A DNA stretch of 64,000 bases from Chlorokybus atmophyticus. Its lineage: Eukaryota; Streptophyta; Chlorokybophyceae; Chlorokybales; Chlorokybaceae. The stretch covers positions 127,041-191,040 of the forward strand of contig RHPI01003753.1 of NCBI GenBank assembly GCA_009103225.1, given 5' to 3'. The first letter of the stretch is position 1. Every line of letters begins with the position of its first letter. This document shows positions 9,501 through 20,279 of this stretch, piece by piece. The notes beneath the pieces are model-generated. The model was not told the DNA's origin and ran no database searches. It saw only the letters and a list, made by a program, of their open reading frames with translations. Position numbers and translations under genes: made by a program.

Positions 9501-11872
9501 TTACATCACCCTCCCCCCCTCCTCCTCCCCCTCCATCGCCTCCACCCTATACACCCTCGCCACTCCTCCCGTCTCCCCCGACACGACAGTGTACCCGAAC
9601 GTCCACCCGACCGCGGCCCCGGCGTGCTCCCCGGACCGGTGCAGCGCGAACACCGCGCCGACGAAGAGGGGGAAGCGGCGGCGGATGCGGCGGAGGGCGT
9701 CCTGGGAAGCAAGGAGGGGGGAGAGACCGAGACGCATGGACTCGACCACTTGGTAGCTGCGCGGGGAGGGGAGGTGTTGATGGGGGTGTGGTGCAGTGGG
9801 ATTGTGTGTTAGTGGTGATGTGTAGAGTTGATCCATTACACAAGCACATGTGTGCGCGCGTATGCACACGTCTGTATGGTGCGTGCGCGCGCGTGTCTGC
9901 GTATGTTAAAGACCATGTGGTGTTGCTCGTACTAATGCACATAGCAGTCTGTTATTGTTACGTCTGCGCTTGCTGATGTGCTCAATGCAGTGCAAGCAGT
10001 GGTTGACTTGCAGCTCTAGTGTGCATGACGATACGATTGACTCAACACAACTTGGCAGCATACATGCGCGCGTGGGTGAGTTACCAAGGGAGGAAGCGTA
10101 GCATGATGTCTCCGTCGCCGGTGGCCCCGCACGCGCCCACCTCGCTGTCCGCATACGCTCCCGCCCCCGGGATCGGACTGTCCCCAACCCTGCGCAGAAC
10201 AATGGTGTGACCCCATCAACACACACAGGCGCATGCTTTCCCTCGCACCAGATCATCTGTCAGCCAGTTGTTGGGGGTGTACCACCCACCTGCCCGGTAT
10301 CTTGTGGCGCAGCCCATTGGTCGTTGCGCCCGCCGCCACGTTGCCATGCTACCACGCAACACGACACACACGCACGTCCTCAATCAGCCAATCGACTTCG
10401 TGCTCAAACTGACAGCATGACTTCATTGCGCTCACCGCATCGATAGCAGCAATGGCAATGGTATCATGATTCCCCTCATCCGCATGGAGCCCAAACGATT
10501 CCAATGACAAGTGCTCCTCGCACTTCACCGCAGGCTTGTACGGCCCACACCCACCTACAAAATAGACAACACCCCACATCAACACCGACAGCACCCCCAC
10601 CCCCACCCACCCACCCCCCCCCTTANNNNNNNNNNNNNNNNNNNNNNNNNNNNNNNNNNNNCCTTCCCCTCCCCTCTCCTTCTCCACGCACTCCCAATAG
10701 TTCGGCTCACACCCTCCCTCCCTCCACTCCCTCCACTCCCTCCTACTCTCCTCGGTGCTCAGGTCCCCCTGTCTCGGCCCCGCCCCCATGGCGACGGCGA
10801 AGTCGGAGGCCTGGGACCCCGCGAGGAGGGTGTGGGAGGAGTGGGACAGGACGAGCCGGGCGGAGGAGAGGGCGGAGGGGAGGGAGCGGAGGGAAGCCAC
10901 GGCGCCCATGTTCAGGGAGGTCTGAGGGGTGAAAGTATGTGGGGGAGGGGGGGGGGGGAGGGCGTGCATGTGCGTGCGAGTGCGCGTGCGCGCACGCATG
11001 CTCACACGCACTCGAGTGAAGCGTACGCACGCGCGCACAGTTACGCACAGGTGTGCGTTTGTGTGGTTGAGTGTATGTGTGCATGCGTGGGTGCGTGGGT
11101 GCGAGGTTGAAGGGGCAGAGTGGTTGCGAGATAGCGTGTTTCATTGAGGCTGTTGCTTGCTTACCCCGTCTATGATGAGGGCGTCGAGGGTTGTCTCGCC
11201 GTTCTCGTCCGGACTGCCGCCAAAGCCCACTGCCGGGTGACAACAGACGGGTACGTCAGTGATAGCAGTGTCGTTGTTGTCGTTGGGCCGCCTTGTTCCA
11301 CCTGTGCATACGTGCGTGCAGGGGTCTTTCACCTGTGCCACCGCATTGCAGGCGCTCGCAGGTGGAGCCCGCGGCTTCGACGGCGTCAAGCGCGGGCTGC
11401 GCATGAAACAAAAGATTGACAACCAACCAACACTGTCGTCGTCAATGTTTGCAGATTCGTCTGTTGTGCATCAGGCTTGGGTGACGAGGAGACAACAGTA
11501 GCTGAGTGCTGTTCCTACAGCGTGCACGACGTTGTAATGTGGTGGGTGGGTGGGTAGACACACGAATACACCTGTGCACATGGTCATGTACATGGGCGAA
11601 TTGCAATTGTAATCACGCTCGTGTTTCACCATGCAGTGCGATACAACACAACACACTCCCACCTGTTCCGCGCCTTCTTTGTTGAGCGCCGCCCATCCCG
11701 CCTCCGCCGCTTCCGTCCAACCCCACGTGTGTATCACCACAGGCACGCTCGCCTCCCTCTCCACGGCGGTGGCGACAGGGGAAGCGCTGCTGCTGGCCAA
11801 CGCCACCCACAACGACACCGTCAACCACACCACCGACCGCCGCCGCCCCGCCGCCGCCGCCGCCCCCGCCAT
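9501..11872 (-). CDS. AGA: Glycosylasparaginase (N4-(beta-N-acetylglucosaminyl)-L-asparaginase), 8 exons with an assembly gap
   Basis: This enzyme cleaves the GlcNAc-Asn bond during glycoprotein breakdown, normally in the lysosome or vacuole. Exons in gene order are 11872-11663, 11396-11333, 11229-11165, 10921 to the gap, 10554-10436, 10348-10290, 10189-10085 and 9756-9501. The ATG at 11872 opens a signal peptide ([20 protein letters not shown]). Family blocks follow in order: [57 protein letters not shown], then [13 protein letters not shown], which carries the Thr where the precursor cuts itself and which becomes the nucleophile. After it come [38 protein letters not shown] and [20 protein letters not shown]. 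All known catalytic blocks are present. Thirty-six Ns at 10626-10661 fall between PNYW and CGPYKP, so the end of exon 4 is unseen. The gene starts 87 bp from the divergent hydrolase gene. Confidence 0.9.
10626..10661. other. Assembly gap (36 Ns)
   Basis: A run of Ns inside the glycosylasparaginase gene, flanked by C-rich simple sequence (10590-10622) and CCTCTCC-type repeats. The true length is unknown. Confidence 0.98.
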
Positions 11873-11959
11873 GTTGGGCACTTTCTCTCCTCCTTATTGT
11901 CCTTGTTGGTGAGGTTGTTGGCGAGGTCGTTGGCGGCGGCAGCGGCGGCAACGGGGGCA
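11873..11959. promoter_or_regulatory. Short shared promoter of two divergent genes
   Basis: Only 87 bases separate the start codons of the minus-strand glycosylasparaginase and the plus-strand hydrolase. Transcription of both must begin in this segment or inside the opposite gene. It is pyrimidine-rich on the left and GGCGG-rich on the right, with no obvious TATA box. Confidence 0.6.
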
Positions 11960-13294
11960 ATGGCGGCGGCGGCGGCGGAGGGGAGGATAGAGGCGGCTGA
12001 GACGGCGCTGTTGCTGATAGAGTTCCAGAATGAGTTCTGCAAGGAGGGTGGTGCCATGCACGACGCTGTCAAGGACTGCATGGCGCATGTACAGACTAAT
12101 TGATTGGTTGAAAACCAAGTCCAAATTGCCAGAGTGATAGCAGTTGTGATATAATTTTACTTCTTGTTGTCACGTTTGGTTTAACATTCTGAGGTGAGTA
12201 TTACAGTCGCTTCGCACTGGGCAGTGCATCTCCCACAACACAGTGCAAGCACGTTGTGAAGTGAATGCAATACACAACGTGAACCTTGCCTTGTAATTAC
12301 CACACACGCACGCACATATAATCACACAAGCGCACACACTCACTCACGGGTGTGTGCGCTCGAGTGGTCAGAAAAGTTTCAGTCGTGTGTGTGAGCAGCC
12401 TGGGTACTGCATTTCGATTGTGTCCAAGGCGCATTTTGCATAGTGCGCACACTCCGCCTGGCATGTTGTTGTTGCTGTTGTTGTACTTGTTGTTGAGGTC
12501 CCAAACCCACAGACCAACATGCTGGCAAACGCTGCGGAGGCGGCGCGTGCGGCTCGCGCGAGTGGCGTTTCCGTGCTTCACGCTCCCATTGGCTTCGAAG
12601 ACGACTACCGCGAGCTGTCGCCCAATCCCTATGGTACGTTGCACAATCACAAAATCAACAATCATCAGCGTGATTGGTGGCGTTGTTGCGTCCGATGCAG
12701 GTATCCTTGCGGGAGCGATCGGTGCCAACGCGTTCAAGAAATCCGGCTGGGGCTACAAGTTTGTCGACGAGGTGTGTGCGTGCGTGACACCACTTCAACA
12801 CACAAGCATGTGCTTGACGCGATGCAATGAGCGCAACACGACACGATGTTCGGTTACAGCAGTTGTACCAACAGCATGCACTTTTGCGTGGATGGGGCAA
12901 CAGTTGGGTTTTCAGATCACATCCCATACAGAACACACGCACACGTGCACGTACACGTACACGTACATGCCCACACTGTACGCAGGTCTCTCCTTCCGCC
13001 AACGACACCATCGTTTCCGGCAAGGTCGGTCTCGACTGTTTCTTCTCGACCAACCTCGACTTCCTCCTGCGCGCGCGTTCGATCAAGACCCTCGCCATCG
13101 CGGGTTTCCTGACCAACTGCTGCGTGGAGTCCACCATGCGATCCGCCTACGAACGCGGGTACAGAGTGGTCACGATACACGATGCGGCCGCGGCGACGAG
13201 CGTGGAAGCGCATGAGGCGGCGGTACAGCATACGTTCCCGATGTTCTCAGTGCCGGTGACGACAAAGGAGTTTGTAAGGCAACTACTGGATTGA
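11960..13294 (+). CDS. Isochorismatase-family cysteine hydrolase (4 exons)
   Basis: Exons are 11960-12088, 12513-12633, 12701-12771 and 12986-13294, with matching phases (0, 1, 0), giving 209 residues. The family cuts C-N or ether bonds with a Cys-Lys-Asp triad; the substrate cannot be told from sequence. The cysteine is in GFLTNCCVESTM (residues 152-153; the second Cys aligns best with the catalytic one). The lysine is in VSGKVGLDCFF (residue 120). The usual Asp of LLIIDxQNDF is a Glu here (LLLIEFQNEF, residue 21). I recall IEFQNE-type members elsewhere in the family, so this is probably a subfamily trait and not damage. The cis-peptide region AIAGFLTN and the C-terminal block YERGYRVVTIHDAAAA are typical. 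No targeting signal is evident apart from the Ala-rich start. It is divergent from the glycosylasparaginase gene and may share its promoter. Confidence 0.88.
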
Positions 13295-13970
13295 AGGTGG
13301 GTGGGTGGGTGGGAGAGTATATGGGTGTACTACACACTGTGTATATGTGTGGGTGGTAGCGTATACTGTGCTGGGATTCTAGAACAGTACACGTGGGGCG
13401 TTGCATGCCAGCAGGATCGGACGATTGTGCAAGTATGCATGCTTGTGTGCATGTGCAATTGTGAATCGCATGTGTTATGCATATGTGCGCGCGCATGTGT
13501 ACATTCATGCATGCATATGTACAATACATGCAATGAGATGGCGATGACATGTGTGTTTATGCGTGCGCGCACATGTGCTTGCGTGTGGGCGGGAGTGAGC
13601 ATCTGCTGGGCTATGCCCGCATGCACCTACTCATGCAGGTGTGCTCGTCACACCTAGTGACTTCATGCGTGAGAATGCGCGCCTTGTGAGTGCGTGCATC
13701 TTGCATTGTTACCATTGAACCAATGAGAACTACTGAGAGATGCGCAACACGAGCAGCAGATGCAGCTAAACGTCGCACGCAATTAGTATTGCAGAACAAT
13801 ATATATAAGTCTCTGGTCTATGTACAACAACTGGCAAGTATACGCATATACACCCAACTACCTGCATAACTACCAAACCCCACTGGCGAGATGCCGGCAA
13901 ATGTGCTTTCACTTGTGAATGTGTGTGCAACCACATGCATACAACCATTAAAGCATGTGTGTCCCCCAAG
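13295..13970. other. Intergenic, alternating purine-pyrimidine rich
   Basis: No gene is visible. The sequence is dominated by TGTG, GCGCGC, CATATG and TGCATGCATA blocks, with GGTGGGTGGGTGGGTGGGAG just after the hydrolase stop. Confidence 0.5.
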
Positions 13971-13973
13971 TCA

Positions 13974-14333
13974 GTACCCGAGCATCATCTCGGGCATGGT
14001 GTCCACGTTTGCCACGACATCATCGCCATCATCGCCATTGATGTTGTAAACCACAGATTCAAACCAGTTTTGCACTTCGCTGGCTGTTGACGACATCACT
14101 GCCGTCATTGATGTCGCTGTCACTGCCGCAAATGGGGATGGAGATGATGTTGCCAATGTTGGCGATAATGGTGATATCGGCGATTTGCCCCTTTCATCAA
14201 CGCTCTGCCTGTCCTCTTTAGTCTTCCAATAAGACCCAACTCGCTCTGCTGTTGGACGAATTGCAAGGAGTGTTAAGGGTTGTAGTGTTGTGCAGGTTTT
14301 GATACGTCGTGCACAATGTTGTGCAGACTGCAT
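13974..14333 (-). CDS. Possible 3' exon of an unrecognised minus-strand gene
   Basis: A minus-strand frame ends at 13974 with Ser/Thr/Pro-rich sequence followed by EVQNWFESVVYNINGDDGDD and a stop. The composition looks protein-like, and an AG precedes the likely exon start near 14210. A Glu-rich minus-strand frame at 14872-14995 (AEEDKEEAEDEQEEQEEADE) could belong to the same or another gene. I find no family match, and repeat-like GAT/CAT triplets could also make such a frame by chance. Confidence 0.2.
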
Positions 14334-14689
14334 ATGTCGTGCATGTGGTGCATGTTGTGTGTGTCACTTGCATGAGGTACGGTGCATAAGGTATAAGTCC
14401 CAACCACTGCATGCACACACCGACTTAGAGCATAGGCACATACCAGCAGGGCAGGCCATAGGTCAACTTGAAGCAACTACACCAGGGGCATTTTGCTGAA
14501 CGCAATCCTACGTGCCATGCCATGCAAACTGCAGACTAAGGCAGCAGGCAGCAACAGCAGGCGTTTACAAATATGAAGCAACTTGAAAGGCCACAGTGCA
14601 GTGCATGTGGTAATGTGCATGGTTGTGGGCATACCAGAGGTAGCGGAGCTCTCCATTGGCTGCTGTTCGACAAGTAGTGTCTGCGCTTG

Positions 14690-14960
14690 TCCTGGAACGC
14701 CTGCGCTGCGTCGTCGCCGGCATCGCTCCAGTCCCAGCCCCTGCGCCTGTCCCTGCGCCTGTCCCTGTCCCTGTCCCTGTCCTTGCTCCACCGCTTCCTC
14801 CCGCAGCTGCTGCCGCCGCGCCTTCTGCGGCCGCTTCTCCAGCCCTTGCGCCATAACCATCATCTGTGACCTCATTCTACAGGCCCCTTTCCTCGTGCTC
14901 CCCCTCGTCCGCCTCCTCCTGCTCCTCCTGCTCGTCCTCCGCCTCCTCCTTGTCCTCTTC
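14690..14960. repeat. Low-complexity CCTGTC / CTCCTG tract
   Basis: Hexamer-like repeats (CCTGCGCCTGTCCCTGTCCC) are followed by GCAGCTGCTGCCGCC and CTCCTCCTGCTCCTC. The tract opens long frames on both strands: Pro/Val/Ala on plus, Gln/Gly or Glu on minus. I treat these as products of the repeat. Confidence 0.7.
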
Positions 14961-15478
14961 AGCACTCAGTCCCTCACTCGCAGTGCACTGAGAGTTTGTT
15001 CACATGCTTCTCGTGCTCGAGGCTGTAGCCAGCTGGCTTGTGTGGGTGTACACGCCTCCCAGCTCCACGTCACATCACCCGACGAGAAGCAGGAGTATGC
15101 CGCCGCTGCCGCCACCGCCGTGAAGGCTTCCTCTGCATGCCTCAGCCAGTCACGTCATGCATACTTGCCGCACACACCAGTTTCTTGTTGACGTCACCCG
15201 TATCTATCTGTCAGGATGTGACAGGCGGGAGGGACGCGCTTGATCAATGGTATAAGCATACCTGGTTGTAAGGTAGGTCTAGATAGGCCGCGACATGACG
15301 CGTGTCGTATTACGATTGTATTACGGCCCTTGCGCAAGCAACAGTACAATGATTGCTTTGATAGGCGATGGGCCACAACCTGTGGGGTCATCAGTGGATA
15401 GGCTATGGATAGCTACTGCTAAGAGTCATCAATAGTAGCGGGGGGTCCGCCTTCACGCAATGAGCCCACCACTCCTAC

Positions 15479-15513
15479 TACGGGTAATGTCTGCCCGGCA
15501 GACATTACCCGTA
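15479..15513. repeat. Perfect 17-bp inverted repeat
   Basis: Bases 15479-15495 pair exactly with 15497-15513 around one base (arm TACGGGTAATGTCTGCC). The flanks TTTGGCACTTTG (15513-15524) and CCAAAGTGCC (15551-15560) are also complementary. Confidence 0.95.
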
Positions 15514-15599
15514 ATTTGGCACTTTGACCACAGCTGCAAGTGAGGGCTATCCAAAGTGCCCTACCCCTTCTTATTAATGACACATGATGGGGAGTTTGC

Positions 15600-17600
15600 A
15601 AGAATATCATGTGATGTGTACATCAACCATTCACATCTACTTATGCTGACATAGGGATGCAACGATAAATCCGTAATGGAAGTTCTTCACGCCCATATAT
15701 ATGTAGCATAATTGTTTAAGTTTAATTGTGACTATTATATTTGCTTAAATGGGTACGGTTATGTGTTGCATCAAGCAATTATATTAATACCTCAAATACC
15801 CAATACATCAACTCTATTTAAATTTACGTATGCTATCCCCGACTCGGACTTGTGACACATTGTTGTGAGAAAAGCCAATGTTTACTTCGCGCTTGACACA
15901 AAAGTTACATTAACAGTAAGTCACACTTTCAGCTATTATTGCTATAAAATTTCATAATATAACATGTTGTGTATGACATGTATTCCCAATCTTGTTTGCA
16001 AGAGTGAGTTGGATGCATATTGCTCATGCCCGTGTATATATGTAGCATATATATGTGACAGATTATGTAATACTGAAAACATCACATGCGCATAAGTGGT
16101 GTGACTGTAATGTCATGCTGTTAATGATACTCATGATCACATCTGCTATGATGATCATGTCATACCGGTTGTAATACTCGTGACCACGAGTGGCATGACT
16201 CTCGGTGATACTCATCAACGCTTCGCGAGTCATGGACGAGTTGATGACGATGGACTATATACGGTGTGACCGTCATGCCGCTTTTGTTGTAATTGTTAGC
16301 ACCACGCATGGTGCAGACGACATGTCCTGATTGGCTCAGAAAGTTTACACCACACTTGTCTTGTTCTGGGTTATCTTCACATGAGTTTAGTTCGCGAAGC
16401 ATGGACAAGATGATGACGGTGGAACTTATGGTCCCGTGTCGTGCACACCATACTATAGGCGTATGGCCGTGAGTATGGTCCTCAGCCATGAACTGGTGGG
16501 TACAACGGTGGACTACCGTAATGCCACATACATTACAACCCGCAGCCGCATTTCTGGACTAGTCGACCCATTCATGATGGGCAGTTTCTGCATTTCAAGT
16601 AGCATTTCCATGATTCTTGGACGTTTTGACCCACCGTTACGTGCGTCATCGTTATAGAGATGTGCTGTGCGACGCTGCAGCAGCGCTGTACAAGCGGTAG
16701 CAGAACATCACCGTACAATGCTGCTGCTGCGGTGTACTTGTAAGCAGCGCAGTAACCGCTGTAAGACGCTGTACACCACGATGTAACTGCCATTGGGCTG
16801 CTGTTGCACTTTACAGCATACTGACGGGTGCAGCGGTGTACAAGGCAAACGCTCGTGAGCTGAGTGCGCTGTCTCGTTATTGACGACACTTCGACTAACG
16901 TTGCCACCAATTTACGACAATTCGTTATAAATGCTGAGTCCCTAACGAAATACAACATAAGGCATTTGATAACTGTTTGTATGTCGTAATGTGCCTCGCA
17001 GTACGGTATGTATGGTCCCGTGTCGAGCACACCATACTGTGGGCGTATGGCCGTGAGTATGGTTGTGAGCCATGAACTTGTTATAATGGTTGTCATGGTT
17101 GTGACCACGCATGGGTCCAGCGCGCTGTGCCAGAGTTGGCACAAACTCGTGTCAGCACTGGCACAAAAAGTTTTTGCTTGTACTAGCAACGCGCAAACTA
17201 CTTAAGCCAATATTGGCATAACCTGTGCTAATCTTGATCGAATTTACAGCGCTGTAATGGCATGAGAGCAGCTGGTCATGCCCATTCTGGCACAAACCCA
17301 GACTAGTATTGGTCTAAAAGATCTATATTAGTCAGGTAAAAACTTCAATGAGATAATGCCGTTAATGGCACAAGACCTACAAGACCCCAAGGCTGGCATA
17401 ACAGCCCCCTACTCTATACGGCTTTAACCCCGCAGCCGGCGGACCTGTCGGAAGCTTCAGTCGACACGATTGCAGGGCCGCGGGATCGTACCTGTTTCGT
17501 ATAAAAAAACTAGCATAATTCACTGGTGCGGGACTGAGCACTAAAATTAGGAGCCCCGAACGGATCAGGAACGGTCTAACCCCAGCGGAACAGGCAGTCT
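15600..17600. other. AT-rich intergenic DNA with repeated segments
   Basis: I see no gene. The region has low coding bias, many short palindromes (for example around 16170-16300), and the 68-bp direct repeat described separately. Confidence 0.5.
16428..17079. repeat. Pair of 68-bp direct repeats 584 bp apart
   Basis: Copy A is 16428-16495 and copy B is 17012-17079. Both read ATGGTCCCGTGTCG, then CACACCATACT, GGCGTATGGCCGTGAGTATGG and CCATGAACT, with a handful of differences. The copies suggest a dispersed repeat family. Confidence 0.85.
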
Positions 17601-17615
17601 TGGCCCGCGGGGTAC

Positions 17616-18543
17616 GGACCATGCATAGTTTGCGGAGTTTGTGCAAGGACCATACATGGTTCTTGAACTTCAAGCCGTGTGCATGACATCATGATTATGC
17701 GCATGGACAACAAGTCAGTCTCAAAGCAGGGCAGCAAGCAAGCAAGCAAGCTTAACGGCTGTATTTGAGGTCATCACACAGGCCAGCAGCAGTCCCGGAC
17801 AGGCGTGATGTCAGCAGTCCTCCAACTATAGTAAGTCCAAGTCGGTCGACAGTTTCGGGTTCTGAAAATGCGGCTGTTGCAGCCGTGGCCAGTTCTTACG
17901 CTACAACATCAAGCTGCAGCGCCATCAACAAGCATAGCATGGTCAACAACAACAGCAATGACAACGAAGACAAGAACACTGCAGACAACGGCAACAGCAG
18001 GAGCCGCTGCCGCTGCAACCTTAATAGCTGCTGGTACAGGTTGTGAAACAGCAGCTGCATGTCAGCGACTTTTACAACACATCATGCACAGACAGCCACG
18101 CAGTCAACTGAACAACCCTTTAATCAACAGCGCCGCCTTTAGCGCCGCCTCCAACACCTCTGCTGTCGGCGCCAGTGGCATGTGGTTGCAGCAAGCTCAA
18201 CACATCAGTGTCAGCCGACAGTCAGAGTACTGCATACTTGTCGTGCTTTGTTAAAGTGTACGGCTGCCTGCTCATACTTATCCGCACTCAGCGAGTTGCG
18301 ACGGACCAAGGGGCGCGGGGAGCGCACCATACATGGTTCGTACATTACGGTTGAAACCCAGCCGCATCAGGGCGAAGCAAGACATGAAGCCTGCGCCTTG
18401 CATTGACCCTAAAAAACCGAGTGCGGAGCATGCGTGGTGGACTCTCACGAGTAACTGGACCGGAAAAATGGCTGGTCCAGCCGCGGACCATGTATAGTGC
18501 GCGACTTTGCGCTAGATCTCGGCCGGAAAGGACCATGCATGGT
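17616..18543. repeat. Recurring ACCATGCATGGT-type palindromes
   Basis: Near-copies of one 12-bp palindrome, often after GG, occur at 17618-17629, 17649-17660, 18326-18337, 18487-18498 and 18532-18543; the last is perfect. All five lie in about 930 bp of non-coding DNA. Confidence 0.75.
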
Positions 18544-18599
18544 GCACCCCCCGCAAGGTCCGTGTGTACAAGCCGTGTGTACATATCCACTATAACTGA

Positions 18600-20100
18600 T
18601 AGCTTATAGGTTTGTGATGACTATTGAAAGATACTCAGTACATTTTGCTGCCTATGGCAATCACGCCCGGGCAAAACGGCCCATATTTTTGGTAGTTGAT
18701 GAGTCAGAAGCCATACTGGCCTTATAACTCGTATATTGGCAACAACTTTTGGATGGCGGCAAATGTCGGGGAGCCGTAAAAAGCAAAGTTGTAGCTCTCG
18801 TCGAGCTTCAACATTGCATTTGATGGCACAAGATTTCTGGCGGCCATACAAAAGATATTTCGAAAAGGGGATGACATCTTGTCTTGGTGACGCTCACGAC
18901 CGCCGCACAACCTCATAACCTTTCCTCATCTCTCGGTTTCACGAGCAGCTACGACAGCACAGGCCGCGGGCCGGTGGACTCCATTTTATGTCGATTAGGG
19001 GTCGATGGTCCTATTAGTAAAACCCTAGTTGCTATAGGCAACATATGCAATGTAAAGTATTGTCATGCCATAAGCGCTCGTTGCCATGCAGAATTATACC
19101 CCGGAGGCTATTAAGGTCTACAAACATTCATACATACACATATCAGCGAGGGCTACTCAATACAAGATGAGGATGCTCTGTGTATACATGTACATCTAGC
19201 TGTATGTACACCTATGTAAGACGAGGAAGGCTGTGGTAATGCCAGCCCGTGGCGCTCTTATAACTAGGGGGAGAGCGGACTACCATGTCAACGGATGGTA
19301 GGACGACGCAGGGTGGCAAGGCAACCTCGCGAATGTCCACAACATGGGCAGAGCTTTTACTAGAAGACCATCTGCCGTTCGCGACAGGTGTACGAACAAG
19401 TAAAAGGGGATGGTACCTTGGGAGAAGGACACCATCGCCGCTCCGCACCCTCTAATTAAAGCAGAAAAGGATCCATGAGTTCACGGGGATCAGGCCTACC
19501 AGAGTCCTCCCTACACACAATATTTATAACTATGCGTTAGATGTCTATATTACAGTCCCACACACTTACCACTTAAGTATATGTGTAGCTGAACTCGATG
19601 GCCACACCTACGGGAAGGGGTTCAATACACAAGAGGACATGGCGGGCGAATCATGTCACGCCCATAGCCTGTAAAATCGCTCACCAACGGGGCTACCGGA
19701 CCACTCACAAGGGGTTGAGCTCCCCTTCATGCCCTATGCCACCTGCACTCACTGAGGTGCCTGCAATGAGTCACTGCAAGCACCTCCCCGCTTAGGCCAT
19801 ACATACTGGAGAGGCGTTGCGGCCATGCTGGCTGCGAGAGCCTCCCTCGCCGCGCCCACACCAGGCCAGACATAATGCTGACATAGGCCTGCGCCTCAGC
19901 TCCTCCCTCGCGAGCTTATATGCATTATTGTTGCCAGCCCCCGACATCATGCACGACCATGTGCATGCGTCCAAGGCAAACCCTGCCTTTGAAGACCGCC
20001 ACTACAGCTATCGCGATGCGGTGTGGGGACCACATCCGCATCCCGATCGACAGCACTCACCATCAACGATGTAGAAGCCTCGAGAACTTTTCGCGCAAAT
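18600..20100. other. Intergenic region
   Basis: I find no exon-like frame that can be joined into a gene. Minor short frames exist on both strands without family features. Confidence 0.45.
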
Positions 20101-20127
20101 CAACAAACTTGATGTAAGAGGATGGAC

Positions 20128-20255
20128 GGTTACGGCAGTTACAATTGTTGTGACTGCACAGTGGTAGACGTACTCGGCTAGCATTTTCAGTGGTTGAGAA
20201 TGCTAGCGAGTACTTCTACCACCGTGCAGTTACAACAATTGTAACGGCCGTGACC
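20128..20255. repeat. Long imperfect hairpin, 58-nt arms and 13-nt loop
   Basis: Bases 20128-20185 pair with 20199-20255 with about six mismatches and one single-base bulge. The arms contain the blocks TTACAATTGTTGT and GGTGGTAGA / TCTACCACC. It is either a foldback element or a transcribed hairpin RNA precursor; sequence alone cannot decide. Confidence 0.9.
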
Positions 20256-20279
20256 TTCCAACAAGTGGTCAATTGGTAA

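Noticed and set aside
9173-9976. 267-codon plus-strand frame
   Set aside because: It runs antisense to the last exon of glycosylasparaginase and through TG/CA-rich simple sequence; the minus strand has the real family motifs.
14583-15191. 202-codon plus frame and its antisense Gln/Gly frame
   Set aside because: Both come from the CCTGTC/CTCCTG low-complexity tract and have no recognisable domain.
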